A DNA stretch of 64,000 nt from Pyrocephalus nanus. Taxonomy: Eukaryota; Chordata; Aves; Passeriformes; Tyrannidae. The stretch spans positions 80,513,843 through 80,577,842 of the forward strand of contig CM076260.1 in NCBI GenBank assembly GCA_038380795.1, written 5' to 3'. The position numbers and the translations under genes are program-made. This document shows positions 47,981-59,700 of the stretch, in pieces (positions within the stretch are counted from its first letter, which is position 1; each line of letters starts with the position of its first letter). Under the pieces are notes generated by a model. It had not been told where the DNA came from. It saw only the letters and a program-made list of their open reading frames with translations, and did no database searches.

Positions 47981-48816
47981 TTTATTCTGAAAAGGGATCC
48001 GGATTTGCAAGAGAAAAAGAAATCCTAATGGAGCTGCAATTGCTATAACAAAGTACATTTGAAAAAACAAACCCTGGTGTCTGAAGATTAATCATCTGAC
48101 AGTGAGGAGAGTATTGCTTAAGGAAGGAACACAGACATTGTGGTTGTGAGTGCCAGCTTCCATCTCTGTGTACTTAACATCACCTCTGTGCCACGGCACA
48201 CTGCTCCCAGCCTGGTGCCAGCACAAATACTCTCTTGTAACATTATGTTTCTGGGAGCTAAGCTGGCTTTTAGATGAAGAATAATGGGCTGAGTAATTCT
48301 GGGGGCAAATGAGACCCCTGCTCTGGTTTAAAGTGTGGCAACATATAGGGCACTGCCAGCAGAGCAAGGGCACGTGTACTACAGCATGGAGGCAGGAAGA
48401 AGCAGTTGCAGAAGTGCTATAAACCGGAGTGGCTGCTGAAGACTTGCTCCAAAGTAATGGGTTTACGTTCTACTTTTCTTCATCAATATTTAGCCAGTGC
48501 TTTTTCTCTGATGTCAGCGTAGTTACATATTCATTTTCCATAGAACTCCACTGACAAGCAAATATGTTGTTTGGGGAGTCCCTGTGCCCACAAGTATCTG
48601 CAATTTACCCTGCAGATGGGGTAAAAAGGGTAAAAAAAAACAAACAACCAAAACACAAAAAAGGGTAAAACCACAAGAATTTCCATTCCAAATTACCTTC
48701 TTTTCTGTTGCACCCCCAGATTGTCATTTGTACAATTGTAGTCAGACCTAACATTAAACTGGAAAAAAAAATAAAAAATCCTATAAAAACCAAAAAAAGA
48801 GTCCATATTTCAATCA
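47981..48816 (-). other. SRD5A2: Probable SRD5A2 3' UTR
   Basis: The sequence downstream of the SRD5A2 stop has no further exon. The first clear minus-strand AATAAA after the stop is at 47,986-47,981, giving a 3' UTR of about 0.83 kb. Further AATAAA words at about 47,620 and 47,535 could extend it. The end is inferred only. Confidence 0.4.
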
Positions 48817-48883
48817 TTAAAAAACAAACGGAATCAAGGCTTTCCTTGATTTTGGATAGTCCGTAAATGTCTTGAGATAGTAC
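48817..48883 (-). CDS. SRD5A2: SRD5A2 exon 5 with stop codon
   Basis: The acceptor is tttcag, then G plus YYLKTFTDYPKSRKALIPFV, F and TAA (48,819-48,817). The coding part is 67 bases. The C-terminal Lys/Ser/Arg and hydrophobic end match the family exactly in length. Confidence 0.96.
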
Positions 48884-51800
48884 CTGAAAGAAAATAAGCA
48901 AGAGAGTGAACCTGCATACATACAGGGAAACTGCACAGTTTTAATCCATCTGAGCTGAGGAAACTTAAAACTCCTCCAAACTGACTCGCTGTGTTATTTT
49001 GGTGTGCTACTCCTCAAAAGGGCGTTCCACCAGTTTATTAAACTAAGTGAAAGCTGATAATGCTGCTAAGGTTCTAACAGACCTGAAGTAGAAACTTTGG
49101 GAATTCAGAGCAGGGGACGGTATCTACTCCAAAGGACTGCAGAAGTTGCAAGAGAACCCTTACAAAAAGCTCACATTTACGAGACTCAGTAAAAAGAAGC
49201 TTTAACATGGCAGAAGCAGTGATGCAACTCATATTGGATTAAATGACTGTCCAGCCCATACGACAGAGGCTCCACCCAGTCACAAATAGGCCAATACGCT
49301 TCTTGTACATAGCATTACATTTCAGTTTTGTCCTGAATCCTGGCTCTGCTTCCTCTCTGGCATTTTGCAAACTGCGCTCTAAGTGTAAACAGCAGCATAC
49401 AGCAAGGAACACTTTGATACCTGTGATGGTGATAAGCACGTGGCCCAATGCAGCAAAGAGTGAAAAAGGCAAAGGCGAAGGCTGGGAGGGACCAGGTTGC
49501 TATGGCAAAACCAAACCATTCCACAATTTCTCCAAAGTAGTTGGCTCCAGAAACATAGGTGAACAGTCCCCCTGCATCAACAGACAAAATATTTAGTTCT
49601 TACAGTCATCTCCATGGAGAATTGTTTCCCATAAAGTCAGCAGCAGAATACTCTTCCTTTCTTATTCAAGGTCCATAACAGCAACCCAAACCCACTTCCT
49701 TGAAGCCAGTGGAACCATGCCAAATGGGTATTTTGTACAGGACTCTTGTATAAATACAAGAATCAAAGAATCAAAGGTAATTCTCACCCAGAGCTTTCCA
49801 GCACTTACACAATCATTTATTTTCATTTGGCAAATAGCTCAAGAAAGCCCATTATTAGATTTAAATTAAAATTATTAACATTAGTCAATTCTTTTCATGC
49901 CCTAAAAATATTTTGCAAATTCACTGCCTTTGGGGAACGTGAAATCTGGATCTCGGTTTTTCACAACATTTACAATAGGCAGGTAAGTATTGGAGGTGAG
50001 AAACTCCGGAGGAGAGATATTACCATCCATAACAAGGCAGCAGAAGGAGTCAACACCAAAAACAAGAAATTCTTGGATCCCCATCCATATGGCTCTACAT
50101 TTCCTAGGAAAGGCAATTCAGCACCTTGCACCCTTGGTGTTATTTTTCCCCCCTAAAGTTAACACTTTGAATCTCCCTTTTGCAGTGTAAGAAGTCTGCT
50201 ACTTCTTCTTCTTGGGCATGGAAAAGGCGTATTTCCATCCTTACAGCTGTCTTTCACAAAGCTAAAATCCTCTTTCTATTTCCCACTTCAATCATTTTTA
50301 AATTACCCAGCCCACTTCCAAAAACGTGTCCTCACAGCTCATATTTTCCAGATAGTCTTGCTGCTTCTCTTGGACTGTCTGCAGCCAGCTCATGCTGGTC
50401 CCTGCAGCTTAGAGGGGCACCTGAACTGGGTACCTGTGTGATACCAGCACCTCTGCCACTACTGTAGCTTTTCAGTGAATTCAGTCAGAAAATGTTATCC
50501 TGATGCCCTACTTTCTTCAAGGATATGGGGGACAAGGATATACCTTGAGGAATCTTGTAAGTGACTTCTCCAGGTTTCCTCAGCTGGCGCAGCAGGAGAT
50601 CACTGTGAATGTTGATTCCCATTCCCAGCAGAAATAAGAGGAGGCCTAAGGAATAAACAAGAAATGGATTAGAAGGACAGCTCTGTTTAGTCATTCCTAC
50701 TCAAGCACATACACAAGGTTTAACTTTGCAGCAGGCAGATAGGGGTCCTAACATGAGGTGGGGAGATTCTTTCTCAAGTCAAAAGATGTGCTGCTACCAA
50801 GAAGGCCACTGAACAGGAGAAGCATAGATGACTGGTGACACCAAAGCACTTACAGCTGATAAGAGAAAAAGCAGAACTTCCCAGGTGGGCACTGTCACTC
50901 TTTATTGAACATTCAAGGGGAGACACAAAGTACCCAGCCGACACTAACTGGCTGATGACAGCCAGCCACGGGTGTGGACATGGCTGCAGAGCAACCACTG
51001 AGCTGTAGGCAAGTACCAATACTCTCATTGTACTGCTGGGGAAGAGGAGCACAGGGTCACAAACTTATCCACCACATCCCTGTATCCAAGAAGGGAACCT
51101 ACATTTCATCACCCCAGTCTGCTGCCAGTGAGGCTGCTTGGACAGAGCTATGGGCATGCACAGAGAGCAGGTACTCCCTGAAGGATGCTGACAGTTTCTG
51201 GCCAGAGTGATCCATTAACCATATTCCATTTAGCTGAAAAACTAAAGGCATTTGATTGAGAAACTCTGCAGGTGACCTGCCCTACATTTCATGCTACATT
51301 AGACACTGAGAAAACCACCTCTGACAGTGACTGGGAAGTGAGGAAAGTAATAGAGGTGGCATATGTGCTATGAAGTATAGGGAAAAACTAAATGCTGATA
51401 AAACCTCAACACTTCCAGTAGCAGCAGAGTCTGTAGAGGAAGAATATACTGTATGTTTTCTATTTAATATTTCAAGTACTTTTTCTTCCCCTCCACCATT
51501 AAATATATGATATTTTATTTATCATGAAAATTAAGTGATGTGGTGTTTTCTTTACTGGGTGTGGGAGCTCTTACTAAACAATGTCCAGAATTTTTAATAC
51601 CTGCTGTCTGAAAAGACTGAATTTGCATCCACAGTCTGAAATGGGGTACAGAAAGTACCTTGGTTAGTTTGAACTTGCCATATCCAAAATGTTTCCTCAG
51701 AGCCCCACGTTAATCTTCATTGCTATGCTTACATTTAAAAAACACCCTTTGTGCAGCACCAAATCTCTAATATCACCTAGCTACTCTTGTTCAGTTACTC

Positions 51801-52573
51801 TCTGAGGGATTTTACAGGGGGAAATTCAGCTAAGCTATTAACTTACAAAATATAAAGGAATTGTATTAACATATAACCAGAGCATGCGTGATCTCTAATC
51901 TTCCCCTGTGCCTCCCATGAGAAAAAAGAGCCCTTTGTCCTTAAAGCCTCATTCATGCCGGGGTTTTGCCCTTCTTTTCTCTCTCAGTCAGAATAGCTGC
52001 ATCAAGTGCAAAGCTCCCTGGCAGGGAAGAGAAAGTCACAGCTTGCACTCACACATAACCACTGCTGGGTGGACACTTCTGGCTGAGCAAGGGTACATCC
52101 CTTTGCACCTGGGATCTGAGATTGCGTTTCCACAGCCCATTGCAGCAGAAGGCTCTGGAGTGGTGTCAGTAAAAGAAGACTTGTGATTTGAGACTAATGC
52201 ACAACATCGTACATCTTATAAGGTGGCTGGCTAGCAGCAAAAAAAGTCACTGCACATTTATTTGTTTTATCTGGGCCAGCAGGCAGATCTTAGGCTTATT
52301 TCCATCACAACAGATTTGACTCACATGTTCAGTAAAGATTAGAACATAATTCAAAATGCTTACAAATTACTTGGAGATTAGATCTTGGTAATCCTGGAGC
52401 TGTAATTACCTGATGTAAATCTGATGTCGGTGCACCAGTCGTTTGGATATTCAGCACAGTAAATCAGGTAATACCCCTGGAGGAAGCCATTATAGATACA
52501 GAATAACATGCCAAAGAAAAGCAATTGCAGTGGGAAAGGTCTGCCTCTAGTGAAGAAAGGGTAAATAAATGTC
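48817..52573 (-). CDS. SRD5A2: SRD5A2 (steroid 5-alpha-reductase 2), exons 2-5, 5'-truncated by window edge
   Basis: This ER membrane enzyme reduces testosterone to 5-alpha-dihydrotestosterone using NADPH. Exons of 164, 102, 151 and 67 coding bases have the same lengths as the human exons 2-5. They give 160 residues corresponding to human 95-254. Visible matches: QGYYLIYCAEYP, LLGMGINIHSDLLLRQLRKP, GLFTYVSGANYFGEIVEW, PRAYHHHRYYLKTF and DYPKSRKALIPFVF then stop. In human numbering Asn160, Asp164, Arg168, Arg171, Tyr178, Asn193, Glu197, Arg227, His231, Tyr235 and Arg246 are all kept, so the active-site and cofactor residues of this part are intact. Arg179 is Lys here. Exon 1 (with Glu57 and Tyr91) is outside the window. 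The sequence is clearly type 2, not SRD5A1 (which has a KEHHEWYLRKFEEYPK-type end). Confidence 0.96.
49421..49571 (-). CDS. SRD5A2: SRD5A2 exon 4
   Basis: The acceptor is atgcag, then GGLFTYVSGANYFGEIVEW, then FAIATWSLPAFAFAFFTLCC and IGPRAYHHH. The donor is CAG|gtatca. The length of 151 bases is the same as human. It carries Asn193, Gly196, Glu197, Arg227 and the HHH motif. Confidence 0.97.
50544..50645 (-). CDS. SRD5A2: SRD5A2 exon 3
   Basis: The acceptor is ccttag, then LLLFLLGMGINIHSDLLLRQ and LRKPGEVTYKIPQ. The donor is AAG|gtatat. The length is 102 bases. It contains the Asn/His/Asp and Arg residues of the NADPH-binding region. Confidence 0.97.
50646..52409 (-). other. SRD5A2 intron 2, no recognised element
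   Basis: A 1.8 kb intron with ordinary AT-rich sequence and no repeat family recognised. Confidence 0.6.
52410..52573 (-). CDS. SRD5A2: SRD5A2 exon 2
   Basis: The acceptor is ccttag, then G completing an Arg codon and TFIYPFFTRGRPFPLQ, ending GYYLIYCAEYPNDWCTDIRF. The donor is CAG|gtaatt. The length of 164 bases is identical to human. It encodes transmembrane segments and the conserved RGRP and LQGYYLIY motifs. Confidence 0.96.
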
Positions 52574-53687
52574 CTAAGGTAGATAAGAAAAAAAAGTCAG
52601 CATATTGCTCATGATAACATTGTATTTACAATTTCTCTGTGATAGGGAAAAAAACTTGAACAAAACACAAAATAGAAAATAAGTTAGTAAGTATTAAAAA
52701 AATGAAAACAACTATAACAATATAAGATCAGCAATTAATGGGAACATGAAATGCTACAGATACCCATCTTTTCCTGTCCTCCAGGACTACACACAAGCTG
52801 GGAAGTTAGAAAGCTCATCCATATTCACTGAAACTTTGGGAATGTTTCTATACTTCCCTTCTCCCTTGTTGATGAAAATGAGGACTTTGTGCCCACTAAC
52901 AGCATTTTCATTTTAAGACCTTGATGTAAAGCTCTGGTGGACCAGGTGAAGGGTGCTGTGGAGGCACGTGGGCACAATGATGTTCAAACATCATTAGTGT
53001 AAGTGGTAAAATCTACACTCTTTCTTTTGCCTTCTTGGGCTTTGGATGCTACTCATTGTCCTAGTATATAAGCATTGTTAACAAGTAATTCACATCCCAT
53101 GCTGCCAACATCAATTTAAGCAAGCTGAAGCATTAAATGTCATAACATTGTAAATGTAGATTAACTCATACTGAGCATGTCTGAAAGGGAATAAGCAGAG
53201 CAGAGTACAAGCAGCAACGTGTTAGTGTATTCACTGCTTTCCAAAGCAAGGTAAAACACATTTCCAGCAATTAAGGCAGTTGTGATGCAGAAGTGACAAA
53301 TATTTCTAAATGCAGTAAAACCTAAGAAGTCGGAAAATATTTTTCAGATAGTGATATCACATTTGTCATATTTATTACAGTATGAAAAGGAATGCTCTTT
53401 GGAGCAATATTACTAATAATCATTGGTTTTGTCCCTTCAGAAAGTGATGGTGGAGTTCTGAGTAGGTGAGGCCAGATTTAGCAACCCAACCTGCCTGTTG
53501 AAGTCATATTGACAAATTGAACTAAACAGTTATGAGAAAAAGTGTGAAACTTGCAAAGAGAGGCTAGGAAAAAGCAAAGTGTATAGAAGAGGGAATGATG
53601 CCAAACCACGCAAAATGAGTTTGGGAGGGGAATTTATATAGCAGGTTTGAGAGGGACTGGCATTGCTTTATCCTTTGTCAGAACATT

Positions 53688-53720
53688 ACATTTAAGTAAC
53701 ATTTAAGTAACATTTAAGTT
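53688..53720. repeat. Short tandem repeat, (ACATTTAAGTA)3
   Basis: Three consecutive imperfect copies of ACATTTAAGTA in SRD5A2 intron 1. Confidence 0.85.
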
Positions 53721-56700
53721 ACACGTAAGAGTCTCTGAATTTTTACAGCTGATGGAAAAAGAAGTTTTTGTCAGCTCCCAACAAAGCTGATTGTTTCCAT
53801 CATGCTTCCTGATTCTACTATTGCAGGACAGAGGTTTTGGGCCTTGAGGTGACTTATCCTGCAGTAACAGGAGGGCAAAAATTGGCCATAGGCCTGTCTA
53901 CTATGGATGTGGTGGACACAGAACACAAAGAACCTACATGCAAGGTATAAGTACAATGGAAGGGTAGCCAGGAATACCAGCTTTTTTCTGTTATTGTTGG
54001 GGAACTGAAATCCTGGCATCACTGTAATCCTGCCTTATAGCAGTTTGGGCAATCCAAGTCAGGATTTCATCCAAGATTCTTTGTTGTGGAACAAATTCTC
54101 CAAGGAAATCTCTGTGGGTCTGTAAGTCCAGAGGCCAGATTCAGTTCCCTGTATCAGAACAATGCCCTAAGTAGTTATTTTAATACAGCACTTGTTGGGT
54201 GGTACTACACGACTGCTTGAGGGGACACAAACTATTCCTGATGGGGTTTGAAAAAGCAACAGAGATAAAAGGGGGACATTTAATAGGCTTAAACATTCCA
54301 TCTCTGCCAGAACTATTTTGCAGTGTGAAAATCAAAGGGGGACTGAAGGCCACCATTTTAGAACAACAGCACAAATCTGGCCTTTTGGATTTAGTCCAAT
54401 GACAAATTTGACCTTTTCCTTTCGGTGCAGTATTGATGACTAATTCATTATTCCTTTATCATCTTTATTGGCCAAAGGCACTGCATCTGACTAAACCATT
54501 GCCAACAGCTTCTTTTTAAATGAGTAAATAATGAATTATTCATTTTCTTCTCCATCATTTATTTTTTAGAACAACAGGTTGTGAAGAGAAAATAATCTGA
54601 TATTGCATGAAATTTCTTGCTCAAGGTATTAGCCCAGCTTCTTGAAAACTCCAGACTCTCACTTAAACTAAGGGAAACTCTAGGTTTGTTCCTCTTTCCA
54701 TGGAAGGAGGAAATGTTCTAACAAATATTATTGTAACCCATTAAGAGTGGGCTCTCATTCCTCCAACATTTGGAGATGTTTATGCTCCTGCTGTGTCTTC
54801 TGCTCTCCAGGGCCTAGATGGCAAAGGTCAGACAGTAGCAGCTCATGTTTTCTGGTCTGGAAACTCGAGGTGTTTTACACCTGGGGCAATTGAGTCAAGG
54901 GCTCAGGACTTCTGCTAAGAATGGGAGGCACCTCGCTGCCTACAAGCCTGGGGATCACCAGCGTCCTGCTGTGTCTGCCACCAGGCCCTCTTCTGGGTCT
55001 AACTGGTATGAGCAAGGGACTAGGAATTGGAAAGGTTGCAATGGCAGGCAGGGATGATGTGGTGCCTTTCTCCTCGAAGACAAGTGCTGGCCATAACCCA
55101 GCTGTGTCCTTCCCATGCCGGGGCACTGTCTGAATGCCCTGGCTCATCCCCTGTAACCCTGGCCAGGCTCCGGAACAGACTTGTGGACTCCTCCTGACCA
55201 GGAATGCTCTGAATCCCTGCAGGAATTTTTTTAGCTCTCCTTGGACAATGCAGAGCAGGGTCTGCCCCGAATCCCCAGTGAGGATGAACCAACATACTGA
55301 ATGGTTGCCTGAGAACCATTTCTACACGGTCTGGGCTCCACACTCTCTGGTTCCTTGCTTGTCCCACCCAGATGTACAAAAGCTGAGGAGGGTTGGTGGC
55401 CCAAGTGAGGGCAGGCAGCCGGGCGATGGAGAGGGCGATGCCTTCAGGGTCCTTGCAGCTCACTTACCATGGAGTCACTAAGTGAGGTCATGTAGGTAGA
55501 TGAGACAACCTGTTACACTGAGGGCACAGGTCGCAGTCCCTTTTCTCACTTGCTGAAAACCCTTTGCTTAGGTGTTGTCTGCAAGTTCTCACCGCTTTAT
55601 TGATACATTCTCAACCAAAGACCTTTCTAAGTCAGACCCCTGTTTAGAGTCTTTGCTGCAGCTCCTTCCTAAGGGAGAGCTTTCATTTTCTTATTTGTAC
55701 AAATATCTGTACCTCAGGTGATAAGCAAAACAATATGATTTGTGTTACACAAACTTACCATCAGACCCGAAAAGAAAGGACTTCCCTGCTATCAAACAGT
55801 GGAGTTACTTTTGATCTGTCTTGTGCACAGATTGAAAAGGCTGTTGTCCAAACCTGGGGAGATTACACCAACCTCAAACCAGTTCTATTTGCAACAATTA
55901 ACATATAGGAGTCTTTGCCATAGATTGTCCCTGGAATCACAGTACCAGAGAGCTGTGGACACCCTCAGCATACCTGACCACTTGGCTTAAGTTGTTCACA
56001 AACATGATGGACTTCTACCTGGGGTTTCTGTGATGCCTTGCACAAAGCCTCTAATTATTCTGGAGGGTTATGGATGTCAAATTACATGTTCCAAAGGCAT
56101 CTACTGCTGAAGAGTCTGCACATACTTTCTCTTTTTGAGCCCAATCCTGGAGGTTATTTGTGAATTGCACTATGAGGTAATTTTTAACTTCTACTATTTT
56201 TGAGTTGTGTTGCACTGTTTCTTATGGAATAGTTATAGGAGAAGACTGGGAAGTCTATTCTCCATGCATAGTAAACACCAGAACAAAATCTGGCACCTGT
56301 TTCCTGTGGTCAATTAGTCAATTAAAAATTTTCAGTTATCCCAGACTGGGTTTCAACAAATATACTGTTTCAATTCTCAGTTCCGAGCAGCAGGCAATCT
56401 TGTATCCATTCAAAGGGAAAGTAAAACAAAATACTGTAAAATACTTTCAAAAGTAAAATAAACCATTTTAAGCCTCCTTTATCATGATGTCTCCACATGC
56501 CCCAGCATCACAAACTGGGTAAAACCTTCTCACTTGTTATATTCCTCTCCTCAAACATCCTATCCTGAGATGCTTTGTCTTTTTATTCCCCACTTGCTCT
56601 AATGGATTCTGCTGTAGTCTGAGAAGGCAAACAAGCCAGGAATATTTAGACAAGGAGACAAAGTAGTTTATTAGTAGCCATTTGCACCGTGCAGGGTGGA

Positions 56701-59700
56701 CCATGTCCCTTTTGTTAAGGTCTGCACTGTGAGACATGGTCCTGCACAGCCTCAGAAACAAAATCTGAGCTACAACCCAGATGGCAAACACACCAGCAAT
56801 GCTGGCAAGCAGGAATGCTGGACTGCCCATTAAGCCTCTGGCAATACCTCCTGCAGGTGCAGGACAGACAGCTGATCTCAAATGCTGTAATGCATTTGTA
56901 TGTCATCTCCTGATGTAAGGAAGGCTGTAAGTTCAGGAGCTGAGCTCTTTTTTTGGAGCTGATGTCTAGCTACAGCTGCCTGCAGAGCCTGCTGATGCAG
57001 AGTGTGCGATGGCTGTGTGTGCCAGCAGGTGACCACTAGCTGCAGGGCACACCTTCCTGGCCCGGACAGGGAGTCACCCTGGACCCCATTCCTGCATCAC
57101 TGGGACAATGTGAAACCATCAGATAACTGTAATCAGTTATCTTCCCGGTCCCCAGCCTGATTTGTAAGCTCATTTTAAATCACGTTGAACAGCGATAGTG
57201 ATGGGAGTGAGAGAACTCCCTTTTTATTTTAAACATGCTGATTTATGTATCTAGGGATGACTGACACAAAGTTAGAATGAACTCTCCTTCCCAAGTCACT
57301 TACAAAACATACTACTTCCATGTTCCTCTAAAGATCTTTGGACAGACTTTTGATGACTGTAATTAAAGGAAGAAGAAAGATCGACATATTACTGAAAAGC
57401 TTACATTTCTGCTGTATAAAACAATAGTGAACCTGTTATGTCAGGATTATATTCGAGTATTCTGTCTAAAAAAATTGATTCAATCTACAATCCCTGCAGC
57501 CCCTCTGAGGTGCTTGTGGTTCACTTGTGAAATTCAACCAACCTGAAGTCTGTTTGTAGGGACAGTCTTTCTTTGTGGTCTCTTAGTAGCAGGTTCAGGG
57601 TTAGATAAAGACTTCTGTCAGGAACAGATTCCTTTTTCTTGGGCAAGAGATACAAGCACACATCTGATCAAGGGATGGGAGAAGGACTGAGGAAACCCTG
57701 AGACAGATGGCACTGTGCTTGGGTTTGAGGAGTTCTTGAGAAGGACAGTGGAGAGGAGGAAGACTGGGCAGCACTGTTTTAATGCAAAGACAGCAGAAAT
57801 TCGGTGAGATTCAGTAGCAAAATGAAAAGAGGCATAGAAGAGATTGCCAATGTGAACCATACAGGCTGCTGAACTTGTACTGGATATTAACAGGAACAAT
57901 CTTATTCAAGATAAAAAATAACACACAATACTAGAAAGTAATTTATTTAGGAGAGCTGAATAGCTGTGACCAAGAGTTTTTATGACACTGACAGGAAGTT
58001 AATTTGAATGGAATGAAAAGAAATTTCTGCTAAATGTAGTACAGGAATAACATTGAATTAAAGAGCTTGGTAGGACTGAGAGAAGGAGGAGAATAACCAC
58101 AGGTTACAGACAAATGCAAGTCCTTTATTAAAGAGAAGAAAAAGTCTAAAGATTTGAAGTCAGTATTAATCTTCGTCTTTTTGGGGATAAATTGTATTCC
58201 ATTTAATGGAGGCAGAAGGAAGCAGCTGCCCTGGACAACTGACCATCATCTGCAGCACTTTGCTTTGAATGATCTGATAATGGCTTCTGCCAAGGGAATG
58301 CTGACTATGAAGGACTTCTGCTCTAATCCAGTGTGATAACTTCTGGGTTTCATAATGTCTCATGACTCACCTAACATTTTACACAACTGAACATGTTAAA
58401 GTTTCTAGAGTAAATTCCCTAGAATAGATTAGCAACTACTTAACACCAGCATTTATGGGTGAAACTCCAGAGTGGTACTTGCTATGTCAGGAAGGCTGAC
58501 ACCATGGATGACAACATCTGCAGAAGAGTCAAAGTGAATCAGCAACTGTGCTTGACTTGTGGCCACACTGTTAAATACAGACTTCAAGTTGAAACTTTGG
58601 CAGTGGGTCAGAAAAGCTCAGTTGCTTACCACTACATTTGAATAAAGTGGGATCAAAGGAAAAAATACACAAAGATTTTCAAAAGCATGTATATCTGATG
58701 GGAAAGGCTAAAAATAAAATGCTGCGTCTATTTTACTATCAATCATAGCTGGAAAAAAACATGATGCATTTGACTTGGGATAAGTTGAAGGAATTTGAAC
58801 TGTGTAATGCTCAGTTCCAACACTATAAACACCTCAAGACAGTCAGTTTGGTCTATCTAGCACTGGTCAGTAATGCCTCATTGATTACTGTAAATTTTAA
58901 GCATGCTATGCAGTTAGTAAAGTTAGAAGGATAGTGATACAGCTTAGTCCTCATCACATTACATACATATATTATTATCTGTGCTATATTTAATAACATA
59001 TAAGGAGTTAAAAAAAAAAAAGAAGGAAAAGGAAAGGTATAGAGCCCAAAAATGAGTATTTGGTTTTACTTAGTAAAGAAGAACAGTGTAAGATTAATTT
59101 CAAGGCAAAAAGTTTTGCCCTTCTAAATTCACTACAACAGCAGCCAGATTACAAAAGTGTTTTACAAGTTTGTTTATAAATTACTTTGCTACTCCTCTTG
59201 GTTTTCTTCCATTATTTCTTAAAATGTCACCAGAAAATCTAGTATCTCCCAGTGATTACCAGTGTCCAGTTAGAATCAACAAAGGAGATTTCTTGCTTGT
59301 CACTGGAAAAAATTATTGAATTATGAAGAGCATTGATCTTTTCTAATGGTTTGGCAGGTATAGAAACAAACCTCTATACTTCAATTAGTATGCATTTTCT
59401 AAAGGGACACCAACAACAGAATTGTTTAGTTTGGTGCATTAACAAGCTGACTCAGCAAGTCACAATCCATCAGCAAGTTACACTCAGTATACATTTATAC
59501 TGGTATATTTGTTTCTCAAATGTTTCGACTTCGGTGTATGAACACCAAAAGGGTTTTGTATACTGTTAATTAAAAATATTTTTTTCTTTTTATTTGCTAT
59601 TAGCTAGCCACTACTTTTTCCTCTTTGTTTGTAATGTGGAAAGGAGATCACAATGAGAGCTGAACTAAACGATGGGAAAAATTGATTGAATGCCCATAGC

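Noticed and set aside
49243..49596. 117-codon plus-strand open frame
   Set aside because: It is the antisense shadow of SRD5A2 exon 4.
55020..55463. Possible SRD5A2 exon 1 on the minus strand
   Set aside because: The translation lacks the SRD5A2 N-terminal membrane pattern and does not end in a His-Arg codon followed by a donor in the required phase.
56537..56881. Hydrophobic minus-strand open frame in SRD5A2 intron 1 considered as exon 1
   Set aside because: It has one membrane-like stretch (LLASIAGVFAIWVVAQILFL) but none of the conserved SRD5A2 exon 1 residues and no suitable donor.
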